From the NCBI GenBank assembly GCA_029865665.1, contig JARXAV010000137.1, positions 1-7,912 of the forward strand: 7,912 bases of DNA. Direction: 5' to 3'. The notes under the pieces were generated by a model that saw nothing but the letters and a program-made list of their open reading frames with translations, had not been told where the DNA came from and made no database searches. This DNA comes from Flectobacillus sp. (GTDB taxonomy: Bacteria; Bacteroidota; Bacteroidia; Cytophagales; Spirosomataceae). The position numbers were made by a program, and so were the translations under genes. Of the stretch, positions 1 through 7,300 are shown piece after piece; the first letter of the stretch is position 1, and each line of letters opens with the position of its first letter.

Positions 1-83
1 GTATAAGGACGTTCGATACCGTTCCAACGTGGGTTAGTTGCCCAATCTGTTACTAATGCGTTAATTCTTTCTTGACGTGTCAT
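1..83 (-). CDS. aceA: Isocitrate lyase, N-terminal fragment (cut by window edge)
   Basis: Read on the minus strand from the ATG at 83-81, the first 27 codons give MTRQERINALVTDWATNPRW followed by NGIERPY. The pattern W-x(3)-PRW-x-GI-x-RPY is the conserved start of isocitrate lyase. The enzyme splits isocitrate into glyoxylate and succinate in the cytoplasm, the first step of the glyoxylate bypass. Only the extreme N-terminus is present, so the catalytic KKCGH-type loop cannot be checked. The gene lies 197 bp downstream of aceB on the same strand. No TAnnTTTG-type promoter was found in that gap on the minus strand, so co-transcription with aceB is the simplest reading. No Shine-Dalgarno is visible before the start, as is usual in Bacteroidota. 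The identification rests on the N-terminal motif plus the aceB neighbour and is strong despite the short length. Confidence 0.88.
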   Translation of the reverse strand, partial: MTRQERINALVTDWATNPRWNGIERPY

Positions 84-159
84 AATTGTATGTGATTTTA
101 CTTGTTAAATAATTGGATAGTTTACTAAATGACTAAAATGCTGGTAAGTAATAATGTTA

Positions 160-272
160 AATTTTGAATGATGAATTTTGGATTAAATATGCTGGTTATC
201 AGTTAGTTGTTTAAAGAAGTCTAAAATGATTTTGCTTACTTAGATTAAATTCAAAATCCAACATTCAAAATT
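160..272. repeat. Long imperfect inverted repeat between aceB and aceA
   Basis: Arms 160-188 and 244-272 are inverted copies matching at 25 of 29 positions without gaps, separated by a 55-nt AT-rich loop. The arms are built from AATTTTGAATG and GGATT-type words. An inverted copy of TGATGAATTTTG (169-180) also occurs at 266-277, so the units can pair in more than one register. In the aceB-aceA transcript this would fold into a long stem just after the aceB stop codon. It has no GC-rich stem or U-tract, so it is not a typical intrinsic terminator. A stabilising, processing or attenuating structure, or a dispersed intergenic repeat, is more likely. Pairing is seen directly; function is unknown. 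Confidence 0.6.
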
Positions 273-280
273 CATCATCA

Positions 281-1888
281 CTAAAACTCTCTGTATGCGT
301 TAGTTGTCAAAAATTCACTAAACTCTTTCTGAACAACTAATTGATTGAATAATTCAGCGGCTTTTTCGTATTTTCCGTCTATGAATTCCTGCTCTGATAC
401 CGATTTTTTAATGCGAGTTACCTCTTCAGCGTAGATTGCTTTGTAGTATTTTGCATTAATAATTTGTCCGTTGTTCATCATTACTTCGTGTTTTAGCCAC
501 TGCCAAACTTGAGCTCTTGAGATTTCGGCTGTTGCTGCATCCTCCATCAAATTGTGGATAGCTGCTGCTCCAACTCCACGAAGCCATGAGGCAATGTAAA
601 GCATACCTACATTGATGTTCAGACGTAATCCTGTTTCCGTAATAGAAGCGTTTTCAATGGTAAAGTTCAATAAGTCGTTTGCCGAGATAGTGACATCTTC
701 ACGCATGATTTGCTTCTGGTTTGGTCTGTCTCCCAAGTATTTCTTGAAAGGAATCATCGCCACCGCTACTAAGTCTGGGTGAGCCACCCAAGTACCATCA
801 AAGCCGTTTGATGCTTCTAGTTCCTTATCTTGGGTAACTTTCTCAAAAGCAATGCTGTTGATTTCCTCATTTTTACGATTCGGAATGAAAGCGGCCATTC
901 CTCCAATGGCGTGAGCTCCACGACGGTGACACGTTTTTACTAACAATTGCGAATAGGCACGCATAAATGGTACACGCATTGTTACGTCTGCTCTATCTGG
1001 AAGAATAATGTCAGCATGATTTCTGAATTTTTTAATCACACTAAAGATATAATCCCAACGACCAGCATTTAAGCCAGCACTATGTTCACGCAATTCATAA
1101 ATAATTTCCTCCATTTCGAAGGCCGCCAAAATTGTTTCAATCAAGACAGTAGCTTTAATGGTTGCTACTGGAATATCTAAAGCTGTTTGAGCTGCAACGA
1201 AAATGTCATTCCATAACCGAGCTTCTAGGTGACTTTCTAATTTTGGTAAATAGAAATACGGGCCAGAACCTCTTGCAATTAATTCTTTCGCATTGTGAAA
1301 GAAATATAAACCAAAGTCGAAAATTGAGCCTGAAATCGGTTCTCCATCAACTAATACGTGTTTTTCTACTAAATGCCATCCACGAGGACGAACTTTCAAA
1401 ACGGCTACTTCATCGTTCAGTGCATATCTTTTACCGTTTGCTGCTTCAAAGTCAATTTCTTTTCTAATAGCCGCTTTTAAGTTGACTTGTCCATCCATGC
1501 AGTTTGTCCAAGTTGGAGCATTTGCATCTTCAAAATCAGCCATAAAGACCTTTGCACCTGAGTTTAAAGCATTGATAATCATACGACGATCAACGGGGCC
1601 TGTAATTTCTACCGTACGGTTTTGTAAATCCGCAGGAATTGGCTTAACACTCCATATTGAATTTCGTACAGACTCTGTTTCTGGTAGAAAGGTTGGCATT
1701 TGACCCTTATCAATGGCTAGTTGTCTTTCTTCACGTTTTGCCAATAATTCAAGTCTTTTAGGGTTGAATTGGCGGTGTAACGTTTCGATGAAGTTTAATG
1801 CTTCAGGGCTTAAAATTTGCTCGTAGGCTGGATTCATTTTGCCTATGATTTCAATCGCTTTAATGGGGGTAGTTGATGTGATTGACAT
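281..1888 (-). CDS. aceB: Malate synthase A
   Basis: A 535-residue protein of the normal length for malate synthase A (about 530-540). It condenses glyoxylate with acetyl-CoA to give malate and CoA in the cytoplasm, the second step of the glyoxylate bypass. The family signature is intact at residues 267-282 ([16 protein letters not shown]). The catalytic arginine lies in VRPRGWHL (167-173). The Mg-binding acids are Glu251 in [13 protein letters not shown] and Asp279 in the signature. The general-base aspartate is Asp450 in [13 protein letters not shown]. An ITGPVDRRM motif (95-103) is also typical of isoform A, and the long insert domain of the glcB type (isoform G) is absent. The start at 1888-1886 is the only sensible ATG and no Shine-Dalgarno precedes it. 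aceA follows 197 bp downstream on the same strand. A promoter and a probable operator lie about 70-130 bp upstream. All key residues are present, so an active enzyme is expected. Confidence 0.98.
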   Translation of the reverse strand: MSITSTTPIKAIEIIGKMNPAYEQILSPEALNFIETLHRQFNPKRLELLAKREERQLAIDKGQMPTFLPETESVRNSIWSVKPIPADLQNRTVEITGPVDRRMIINALNSGAKVFMADFEDANAPTWTNCMDGQVNLKAAIRKEIDFEAANGKRYALNDEVAVLKVRPRGWHLVEKHVLVDGEPISGSIFDFGLYFFHNAKELIARGSGPYFYLPKLESHLEARLWNDIFVAAQTALDIPVATIKATVLIETILAAFEMEEIIYELREHSAGLNAGRWDYIFSVIKKFRNHADIILPDRADVTMRVPFMRAYSQLLVKTCHRRGAHAIGGMAAFIPNRKNEEINSIAFEKVTQDKELEASNGFDGTWVAHPDLVAVAMIPFKKYLGDRPNQKQIMREDVTISANDLLNFTIENASITETGLRLNINVGMLYIASWLRGVGAAAIHNLMEDAATAEISRAQVWQWLKHEVMMNNGQIINAKYYKAIYAEEVTRIKKSVSEQEFIDGKYEKAAELFNQLVVQKEFSEFLTTNAYREF

Positions 1889-1959
1889 ATTAGTAAAAAT
1901 TTAACGTGATGGAAAAAGACTCAGTATTGTTGTTTTTGCTACTTGTTTAATTTGTTATT

Positions 1960-1990
1960 CAAAAGTAATAAAGCGAAATATTAAAAACAA
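1960..1990 (-). promoter_or_regulatory. Predicted aceB promoter (Bacteroidota -33/-7 type)
   Basis: On the minus strand, TTG at 1990-1988 is followed after exactly 20 nt by TACTTTTG at 1967-1960, a full match to the Bacteroidota consensus TAnnTTTG with the usual spacing. Transcription would start near 1954, leaving a leader of about 65 nt before the aceB ATG. The -33 element is contained within the large dyad at 1973-2020 and directly abuts its central palindrome. A protein bound there would therefore overlap RNA polymerase. The elements are seen in the sequence; use in vivo is inferred. Confidence 0.65.
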
Positions 1991-2020
1991 GCGAAATTTC
2001 GCTGAATATTATATTTCCGC
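1973..2020. promoter_or_regulatory. Candidate operator: 48-bp dyad centred on GCGAAATTTCGC
   Basis: A perfect 12-bp palindrome, GCGAAATTTCGC, sits at 1991-2002. A further GCGAAAT half-site at 1973-1979 lies 23.5 bp from its centre, and the mirror-image TTTCCGC at 2014-2020 is at exactly the same distance on the other side. Taken as one 48-bp dyad, the two halves match at 16 of 24 positions. The left half covers the spacer and -33 element of the predicted aceB promoter. This geometry suits a dimer or paired dimers of a repressor, as expected for glyoxylate-bypass genes. The regulator is not encoded in this window. An XRE-type regulator of short-chain fatty-acid metabolism, as found near aceBA in other bacteria, is one possibility. 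Confidence 0.55.
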
Positions 2021-2057
2021 AAAACTTCTTTGTTTTGTGGAGCGTTTTCTGCGTTTT
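2017..2057. promoter_or_regulatory. Second palindrome plus GCGTTTT direct repeats upstream of aceB
   Basis: CCGCAAAAC (2017-2025) and GTTTTGTGG (2032-2040) form an inverted repeat matching at 8 of 9 positions around a 6-nt centre. Right after it, GCGTTTT occurs twice (2042-2048 and 2051-2057), 9 bp apart. The region directly adjoins the 48-bp dyad and may be an additional protein-binding site. There is no other evidence for a role. Confidence 0.3.
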
Positions 2058-2225
2058 GTCTAATTTTTTGTTTTTAAAATCTAGGAAAATCAGACTTGTG
2101 TTCCCTTTTTTAATTTTTCAAAAATGCCTGTTATGACTTCTTGTCCACTAAAAAAGGGTAGTTCCTTCAATGAGCAGGCTGAACATCGCTACAATAATTT
2201 CTGAATTAATTATCCCTTTATCAGA

Positions 2226-2255
2226 TTGAAAAGCTGAAATTTATGTTTTACTTTG
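2226..2255 (+). promoter_or_regulatory. Weak promoter candidate for the ECF sigma gene
   Basis: TTG at 2226-2228 is followed after 20 nt by TACTTTG at 2249-2255, one base short of the TAnnTTTG consensus. If used, transcription would begin within a few bases of the ATG at 2263, giving an almost leaderless message. No better promoter was found between here and aceB on the plus strand. The match is imperfect and such motifs arise by chance in AT-rich DNA. Confidence 0.25.
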
Positions 2256-2262
2256 CGGTTAT

Positions 2263-2844
2263 ATGATTTCTGTCCACTTCGATACTGACCAGCAAATATT
2301 AGAGCATTTAGCTCTGGGGGATGTCCGTGCTTTTGATTGTATCTATCAACGATATTTTTCAAAGCTCTATGGGGCTGCCTATAAACGCTTGCAAAATCGG
2401 GAACTTACAGAGGAGGTGGTACAAGAACTATTTATTTCATTGTGGGAGCGTCGTGAAAGTTTAGCGATAACTGGAACGTTAGAGGGATATTTATTTACGT
2501 CTATCAAATACTTGACGATTGCTCAGTACAAAAAGAACAACCTCTTTGAACAATATTCTGCCTCGCTTATATCGACAGAAAATGATTTGAATTTCACGGA
2601 AGAAATGGTCGCTTTTGACGAACTAAACGAAGCCTATCAAAAAGCCCTACAAGTATTACCCGAACGTTGTCGTGAAGTTTTTTTATTGAAAAGAACAGGT
2701 TTGTCGCAACGAGAAATTTCAGAAAAATTAGATATTTCTGAAAAAACAGTCGAAAACCAAATGACCAAAGCCCTCAAAATGCTCAAAGAATCTCTGAGCG
2801 ATTATACCGCACTTTCTATTTTATTGATTCCCTATTTTTATTGA
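2263..2844 (+). CDS. ECF-type RNA polymerase sigma factor (FecI-like, Bacteroidota expansion family)
   Basis: A 193-residue sigma factor with the two-domain layout of extracytoplasmic-function sigma factors. Region 2 spans about residues 24-90 (FDCIYQRYFSKLYGAAY, then ELTEEVVQELFISLWERR, which binds core polymerase and the -10 element). Region 4 spans about 124-176 (LPERCREVFLLKR, then the helix-turn-helix GLSQREISEKLDISEKTVEN that reads the -35 element). No region 1.1 or 3 is present. The last 11 residues (ALSILLIPYFY) are strikingly hydrophobic. The ATG at 2263 is the only ATG in frame before region 2, and an in-frame TGA lies at 2227-2229. The gene is followed at 378 bp by a FecR anti-sigma gene and then an STN-containing TonB receptor, so it most likely acts as the output of that signalling chain. 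Its target promoters are unknown. Confidence 0.95.
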   Translation: MISVHFDTDQQILEHLALGDVRAFDCIYQRYFSKLYGAAYKRLQNRELTEEVVQELFISLWERRESLAITGTLEGYLFTSIKYLTIAQYKKNNLFEQYSASLISTENDLNFTEEMVAFDELNEAYQKALQVLPERCREVFLLKRTGLSQREISEKLDISEKTVENQMTKALKMLKESLSDYTALSILLIPYFY

Positions 2845-2866
2845 TACGTATGGCGTATGGGTGTAC

Positions 2867-2888
2867 GGACAGACCTATGTGTCTGTCC
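2867..2888 (+). terminator. Hairpin just downstream of the sigma gene, possible terminator
   Basis: GGACAGAC (2867-2874) and GTCTGTCC (2881-2888) form a perfect 8-bp stem with a 6-nt loop, 23 nt after the sigma stop codon. GTATG (2855-2859) and CATAC (2897-2901) can add an outer stem across an internal loop. No T-run follows, so classic intrinsic termination is doubtful. It may instead protect the 3' end of the sigma message or belong to a repeat family. Confidence 0.4.
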
Positions 2889-2943
2889 CACGTGGACATA
2901 CAGAAGATATAGTTTTGTAAGAATTATCACTATTCTGAAAAGT

Positions 2944-3004
2944 ATCGTATCGGTTTAACCCTGACAGCGGTCAAAGACCCTGTAAGCGGTTAAAATGATA
3001 CGAT
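2944..3004. repeat. 61-nt interrupted palindrome with internal direct repeats
   Basis: Nested inverted segments pair around a centre near 2974: ATCGTATC (2944-2951) with GATACGAT (2997-3004), TTTAACC (2954-2960) with GGTTAAA (2988-2994), and ACAG-c-GGTC with GACCCTGT across an AAA loop. The same stretch can be read as two direct copies of ACCCTGnnnGCGGT (2958-2971 and 2977-2990). The motif recurs as ACCCTGTCTGCG within the palindrome at 7593-7624. That combination suggests a dispersed palindromic repeat, or an RNA structure in a read-through sigma-fecR transcript. Pairing is directly visible; function is unknown. Confidence 0.6.
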
Positions 3005-3222
3005 GTTGTTAGTGGTTAATAACATATAAAATAAATATTACCGAATCTTAGAATAAATACCACTGTTAATTAATTGTTGGGAATAGTCATAAGTGTCTGT
3101 TTATTAGATATTTATGATTTATTGATTCTTTTGCCTATTTATTATTTATACTTTTTTAATAAAAAATATAAAAATATTTCAAAATGGCATAGGGGAAAAG
3201 TACGACTTGTTTCACTTAGTCT

Positions 3223-4215
3223 ATGAAAGCCAATAAAGAAATGACACTTAACAAAGAAATAATAGAAAAATACCTGAGCGACACTTGTTCTGAAGCAGAA
3301 CGAATGTTGGTGGAAGCATGGTATAGATCCTTTGAAAACAATCCAGACGGAATTAGTCATTTGTCTTTAAAGGAACAGGAGACACTGAAAGCTCAAGTTC
3401 GTAGAAATATGAATCCTAAGGTTGAATCTCCTAATGTCTATACGCCTCCTAGATGGATTTGGTATTTATCAAGTGCCGCAGCGATGTTAATTGTGGTTTG
3501 GTGTTTGTCCTTTTATATAAATTCAGATTCAAAGCAAAATCTTTCTTTTGGTTCAGATATACCCTTATCAGATTGGGCAAAATATGAAAATTCTTCCGCA
3601 AAAGTGCTGAAAGTAACCTTGCCTGATGGGAGTTTAGTATGGTTGCAACCCAAAACCTTATTGTCCTATAACCAGTCAGACCGAGTATATCGGCAAGTGA
3701 ATTTAAAAGGAGAAGCCTTCTTCGACGTAAAACGTGATGAGCAACGCCCTTTTTTGATTTATTCTGGTAAAATGACCACCAAAGTACTAGGAACAAGTTT
3801 CAATGTGAAAGCCTACCCAGAAACAGAGAAATTTGAAGTTTCGGTTGTGACAGGAAAGGTAGCCGTCCAGAACGAAGGAGAGAAGGAAGTATATATTTTA
3901 CCAAAACAACAGGTCGTTTTAGAAGTCAAGTCAGACAATTTACACGTAAAAGAAGTACCCAAAGATCAAACCTTCTATTGGGAGTTAGCAAGTTTATCCT
4001 TTGATAACACGCCAATGCCCGAAGTGGTAGCACGAATAGAGTCCACGTATCATGTTAATATAGCATTAGCTCCATCATTACAAAAGTGTCGTTTAAGTGG
4101 TGACTTCACCAACGAACACCTAGCCACAGTACTCGAAGTGGTGAGTCGTTCCATTGAAGCGGAATATCTCCTCAATGGTAACCAAATCAGTCTTAAAGGA
4201 GAGGGCTGTCAATAG
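3223..4215 (+). CDS. FecR-family anti-sigma factor / signal transducer, inner membrane
   Basis: A 330-residue single-pass membrane protein. The cytoplasmic N-terminus (about 1-76) contains the short helical region that holds the sigma factor (IIEKYLSDTCSEAERMLVEAW). A transmembrane segment follows at about 78-99 (WIWYLSSAAAMLIVVWCLSF). The periplasmic FecR domain lies at about 128-217 (VTLPDGSLVWL, LKGEAFFDVKRD, TTKVLGTSFNVKAY, VVTGKVAV). A C-terminal DUF4974/STN-like region is at about 256-326. Length and order match Bacteroidota FecR proteins. It should sequester or activate the ECF sigma encoded upstream, depending on contact with the STN domain of the TonB receptor encoded 146 bp downstream. 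The start at 3223 is used here; Met7 at 3241 is an alternative and neither has a clear ribosome-binding site. The C-terminal domain shows a motif shared with the receptor's STN domain. Confidence 0.95.
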   Translation: MKANKEMTLNKEIIEKYLSDTCSEAERMLVEAWYRSFENNPDGISHLSLKEQETLKAQVRRNMNPKVESPNVYTPPRWIWYLSSAAAMLIVVWCLSFYINSDSKQNLSFGSDIPLSDWAKYENSSAKVLKVTLPDGSLVWLQPKTLLSYNQSDRVYRQVNLKGEAFFDVKRDEQRPFLIYSGKMTTKVLGTSFNVKAYPETEKFEVSVVTGKVAVQNEGEKEVYILPKQQVVLEVKSDNLHVKEVPKDQTFYWELASLSFDNTPMPEVVARIESTYHVNIALAPSLQKCRLSGDFTNEHLATVLEVVSRSIEAEYLLNGNQISLKGEGCQ

Positions 4216-4245
4216 ATTTATTTTAGTTTTTTTTAACCAATAACA

Positions 4246-4299
4246 GAGAACCCCAAATTCTCATGGTGGTATCTCCATGCCTTTTTCGAAGGAAAAAGG
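4246..4299 (+). promoter_or_regulatory. Cluster of small hairpins in the receptor-gene leader
   Basis: Three consecutive inverted repeats occupy the fecR-receptor gap: GAGAA (4246-4250) with TTCTC (4258-4262); CATGG (4262-4266) with CCATG (4275-4279); and CCTTTTTC (4280-4287) with GAAAAAGG (4292-4299) around a 4-nt loop. An AAGGAG sequence at 4296-4301 overlaps the last stem but has no start codon at a useful distance. The leader may modulate receptor expression relative to fecR. The third stem is the only one strong enough to trust. Confidence 0.35.
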
Positions 4300-4361
4300 A
4301 GCGAATTAATAAAGTAAGATTAGTCATAATCATTCCAAAAACAATCTTAAATTTACGTAAA

Positions 4362-7300
4362 ATGAAAAGACATTTAACTCCAACGTACTCATTGATAAAC
4401 GTTATGAGATTCACCCTGTTACAATGTACCTTAGTTGTGCTGTTTTCTGTTTTCGCTGTTGCTCGCCCTGCCAAAGGACAGCAGGTGTTAACTCGTGAAG
4501 TTTCGGTGAAATATTCGAATACACGTCTGAAGACGGTATTACAAGAAATTGAAAAACAGATTAATGTGCGTTTTGTGTACAGTAATAATGGCGTTTCTAC
4601 GGAAAGTTTGGTAACAATCAATTCAACGAATGAAGCCTTGATGATGGTGTTGCCTAAATTATTGTATCCCAATCAGTTACGTTACGAAGTGGTCGAAAAT
4701 CAGATTATTCTCAAGAAAAATAAGGTACAAGCGGAGGTTGTAGCAGAAACGAAACCCAGTTTTTCTGTGGTGGTTGAAGAAAAAGCTACTGGCCGTGTTA
4801 CGAGTGCTGGGGGTGAGGCTTTAACAGGGGTTTCGGTTGTTGTGAAAGGTTCATCACGAGGAACAGTAACGGACGCAGATGGTAAGTTCAGCGTAGTTGC
4901 TAAAGAAGGAGAAGTGTTGGTATTTTCTTTTGTGGGCTACGAAAAACAAGAGGTGAAAATTTCAGGAACAGCTCCGATTCAGGTGGCTTTAAAAGAAGAA
5001 ACTTCGCAATTAACCGAAGTAGTGGTAATTGGTTCTCGTTCAACCGTGGCACGTACCAACGTAGAACGCCCAGTACCTGTTGACGTAATGAGTGCGAAAG
5101 AATTACAGACAACTGGACAAGTGGAATTAGGACAGCAATTACAATTTATGTCACCTTCGTTCAACTCTGCTAAAAACGGGATTAACGGAGTTGCCAATTA
5201 TGCTGACCCTGCTTCCTTGAAAGGCTTATCGCCAGACCAAATGTTGGTATTGATTGAAGGGAAAAGACATCACCAATTTGCCGCAATCAATAGTAACGTA
5301 ACGGTAGGGAAAGGAACAGTCGTAACGGATTTAAACGCTGTACCTTCTTTGGCTTTGGAACGTATGGAAATTTTACGTGATGGGGCGGCTGCTCAATACG
5401 GGTCAGATGCCATTGCAGGGATTGCCAATTTAGTCTTGAAAAAATCAGTGAACAACGGTTCCGCTCAAGTTCAATATGGTGTAACCTCAAAAGGAGACGG
5501 TGGAAATTATAGTGTTGGGGTAAACTACGGATTTGATTTAGGTAAAAAAGCATCGTTGAACATTACAGGAAATTATCAAGAAGCAAAGGCTACTGATCGT
5601 TCTGATCCATACAATCCGCAACCTGTTGCAGGAGGTACTTACACAGGGATTTATACCAACGTGGCAGCAACTGACCAAGCTCTGCTAAAGTCAAGAGGTT
5701 ATTGGGGTGATGGTACTTATGGTTCGTTCCGTCCAACGATTTATGGTAGCAATGCCATGAAGTCGGGACAAGTATTTTATAATTTAGATGTACCCTTAAA
5801 GAAAGATTGGACGCTTTATTCATTCGGTGCTTATTCGCACAAAGAAGTATATGCAAAGGCATTTTTACGTACAGCACTTGCTACAAGTGCTACGTCAAAT
5901 CCAGATTTATATCCAGATGGATTTGTACCAGATTTGCCAGGAACTTCGGTTGATTACTCTTCTTTTGTAGGTGTAAAACGTAAATCGTTAAACGGTTGGA
6001 ATTGGGATTTAAGTACAGGTTATGGTAAAAACTACCTTGACCAATGGGCAAATAACTCTACTAATGCTTCGATGGGAGCAAGTTCTCCAAAAGACTTCTA
6101 TATTGGTCGTATTGGTTTTGGACAAAGTTTGTCGGAGGTAAACGTTTCTAAAACCGCATTAGGTTTATGGGGAACAAAATCTATAAACTTTGCATTCGGT
6201 GCGCAGTATCGTGTGGATAATTTCACGTTATCAGCAGGTGATGAGGCTGCATCGTTGGTAGGGCCATTAGCAACCACAAAAAGTAAAACGCCAGGTTCGC
6301 AGGGACGTGTAGGAATTGACAAGACGGACATTACCGATAAAAATCGCTCAAACTTAGGCGTTTATGCAGATATCGAGAGTGATATTTCAAACCGTTTGTT
6401 AGTAGCTGGTGCAATTCGTTACGAAAATTACAGCGATTTTGGTGGAAACCTTTCGGGTAAATTAGCTACTCGTGTGAAAATAACAGAAGATTTCTCGATT
6501 AGAGGGTCTATCAACCGTGGCTTTAGAGCTCCACTTTTACAACAAATTGCCAACGCAGCAACCACTTCGACCGTACAAAATGGGGTAATTAGAAGTACCA
6601 AACAACTACCTTCGGATGATGCTCGTTTGAAACAAATTGGAGTTGAAGATCCAAAGCCAGAAACATCTTGGAATTATAACGTTGGGGTTACGGCGAAAGT
6701 AGGAAATAATTTATTGTTGACATTAGATGCCTATCAGATAGACATTCAAGATCGTATCATCATTACTGAAAACTTGAACGTTAATAACATTACATCACTA
6801 AAAACGCTATTTCCTGGTTTTCAAGAAATTACCTTCTTTACAAACGCTGTAAGTACTCGTACAAGAGGCTTAGATTTAGTAGCGTCTTACAAACATTCAG
6901 TAGGAGCAAAGGGTAAATTTACGTCAAGTATTGCCTTGACGGTTAATAAAACGGAAATATCAGGTGTGAAAGATACGCCAGCAGCTTTACAAGCAGGTAC
7001 AACCGCAAAAGTGATTTTGATTGACACCGTAAGTAGAGCCTTGATTGAAACATCTCAGCCGAATTCGAAAGTGTTGATTTCGGCAGGTTATCAGATTGGC
7101 AAATGGAATTTCAATGTTAGAAGTTCATACTTTGGAGGAGTAACAGCATGGGAAAAATTAAGCCGACCTGTTACAGGAACGACTAATTTACATAGAAGCC
7201 AAACTTTTGGAGGTAAAAATCTATACGATGTATCGGTGGTTTATAACTTCAATAAATTCTTGAGCTTAACACTTGGTGGTAACAATATCACCGACGTATA

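Larger units (their letters stand above)
1889..2262. other. Divergent intergenic region between aceB and the ECF sigma gene
   Basis: A 374-bp non-coding stretch separates the two divergent genes. It contains, from the aceB side: a roughly 65-nt aceB leader, a Bacteroidota-type promoter (1960-1990), a 48-bp dyad (1973-2020), a second palindrome with adjacent GCGTTTT direct repeats (2017-2057), and a weak promoter candidate directly against the sigma-factor start (2226-2255). Positions 2060-2220 are AT-rich with no convincing gene. A 19-codon reading frame at 2170-2229 has nothing to support it. Confidence 0.7.
2845..3222. other. Unusually long sigma-fecR spacer, non-coding
   Basis: A 378-bp gap where sigma and fecR genes are often close together. 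It holds a hairpin 23 nt after the sigma stop (2867-2888), a perfect TAnnTTTG-type element (TAGTTTTG, 2910-2917) lacking a clear TTG partner upstream, and a 61-nt interrupted palindrome (2944-3004). From about 3010 to 3200 it is a very AT-rich tract without structure I can name. No credible open reading frame is present on either strand. Confidence 0.6.

Noticed and set aside
1162..1703. Plus-strand open frames of 101 and 73 codons opposite aceB
   Set aside because: They lie wholly within the strongly conserved malate synthase gene on the other strand, have no recognisable domain, and are best explained as antisense shadows.
2170..2229. A 19-codon plus-strand frame between aceB and the sigma gene
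   Set aside because: It is too short, has no ribosome-binding site or recognisable content, and ends just before the sigma start; a leader peptide role cannot be supported.
3142..3360. Minus-strand 72-codon frame over the fecR start
   Set aside because: It overlaps the real fecR coding region and the AT-rich spacer, and its Phe-rich sequence reflects base composition rather than a protein family.
4263..4361. An in-frame ATG at 4263 extending the receptor by 33 residues
   Set aside because: The extra residues (MVVSPCLFRRKKERINK...) are basic and unlike a receptor N-terminus, while the ATG at 4362 begins a standard signal peptide. The extension also covers a hairpin cluster.
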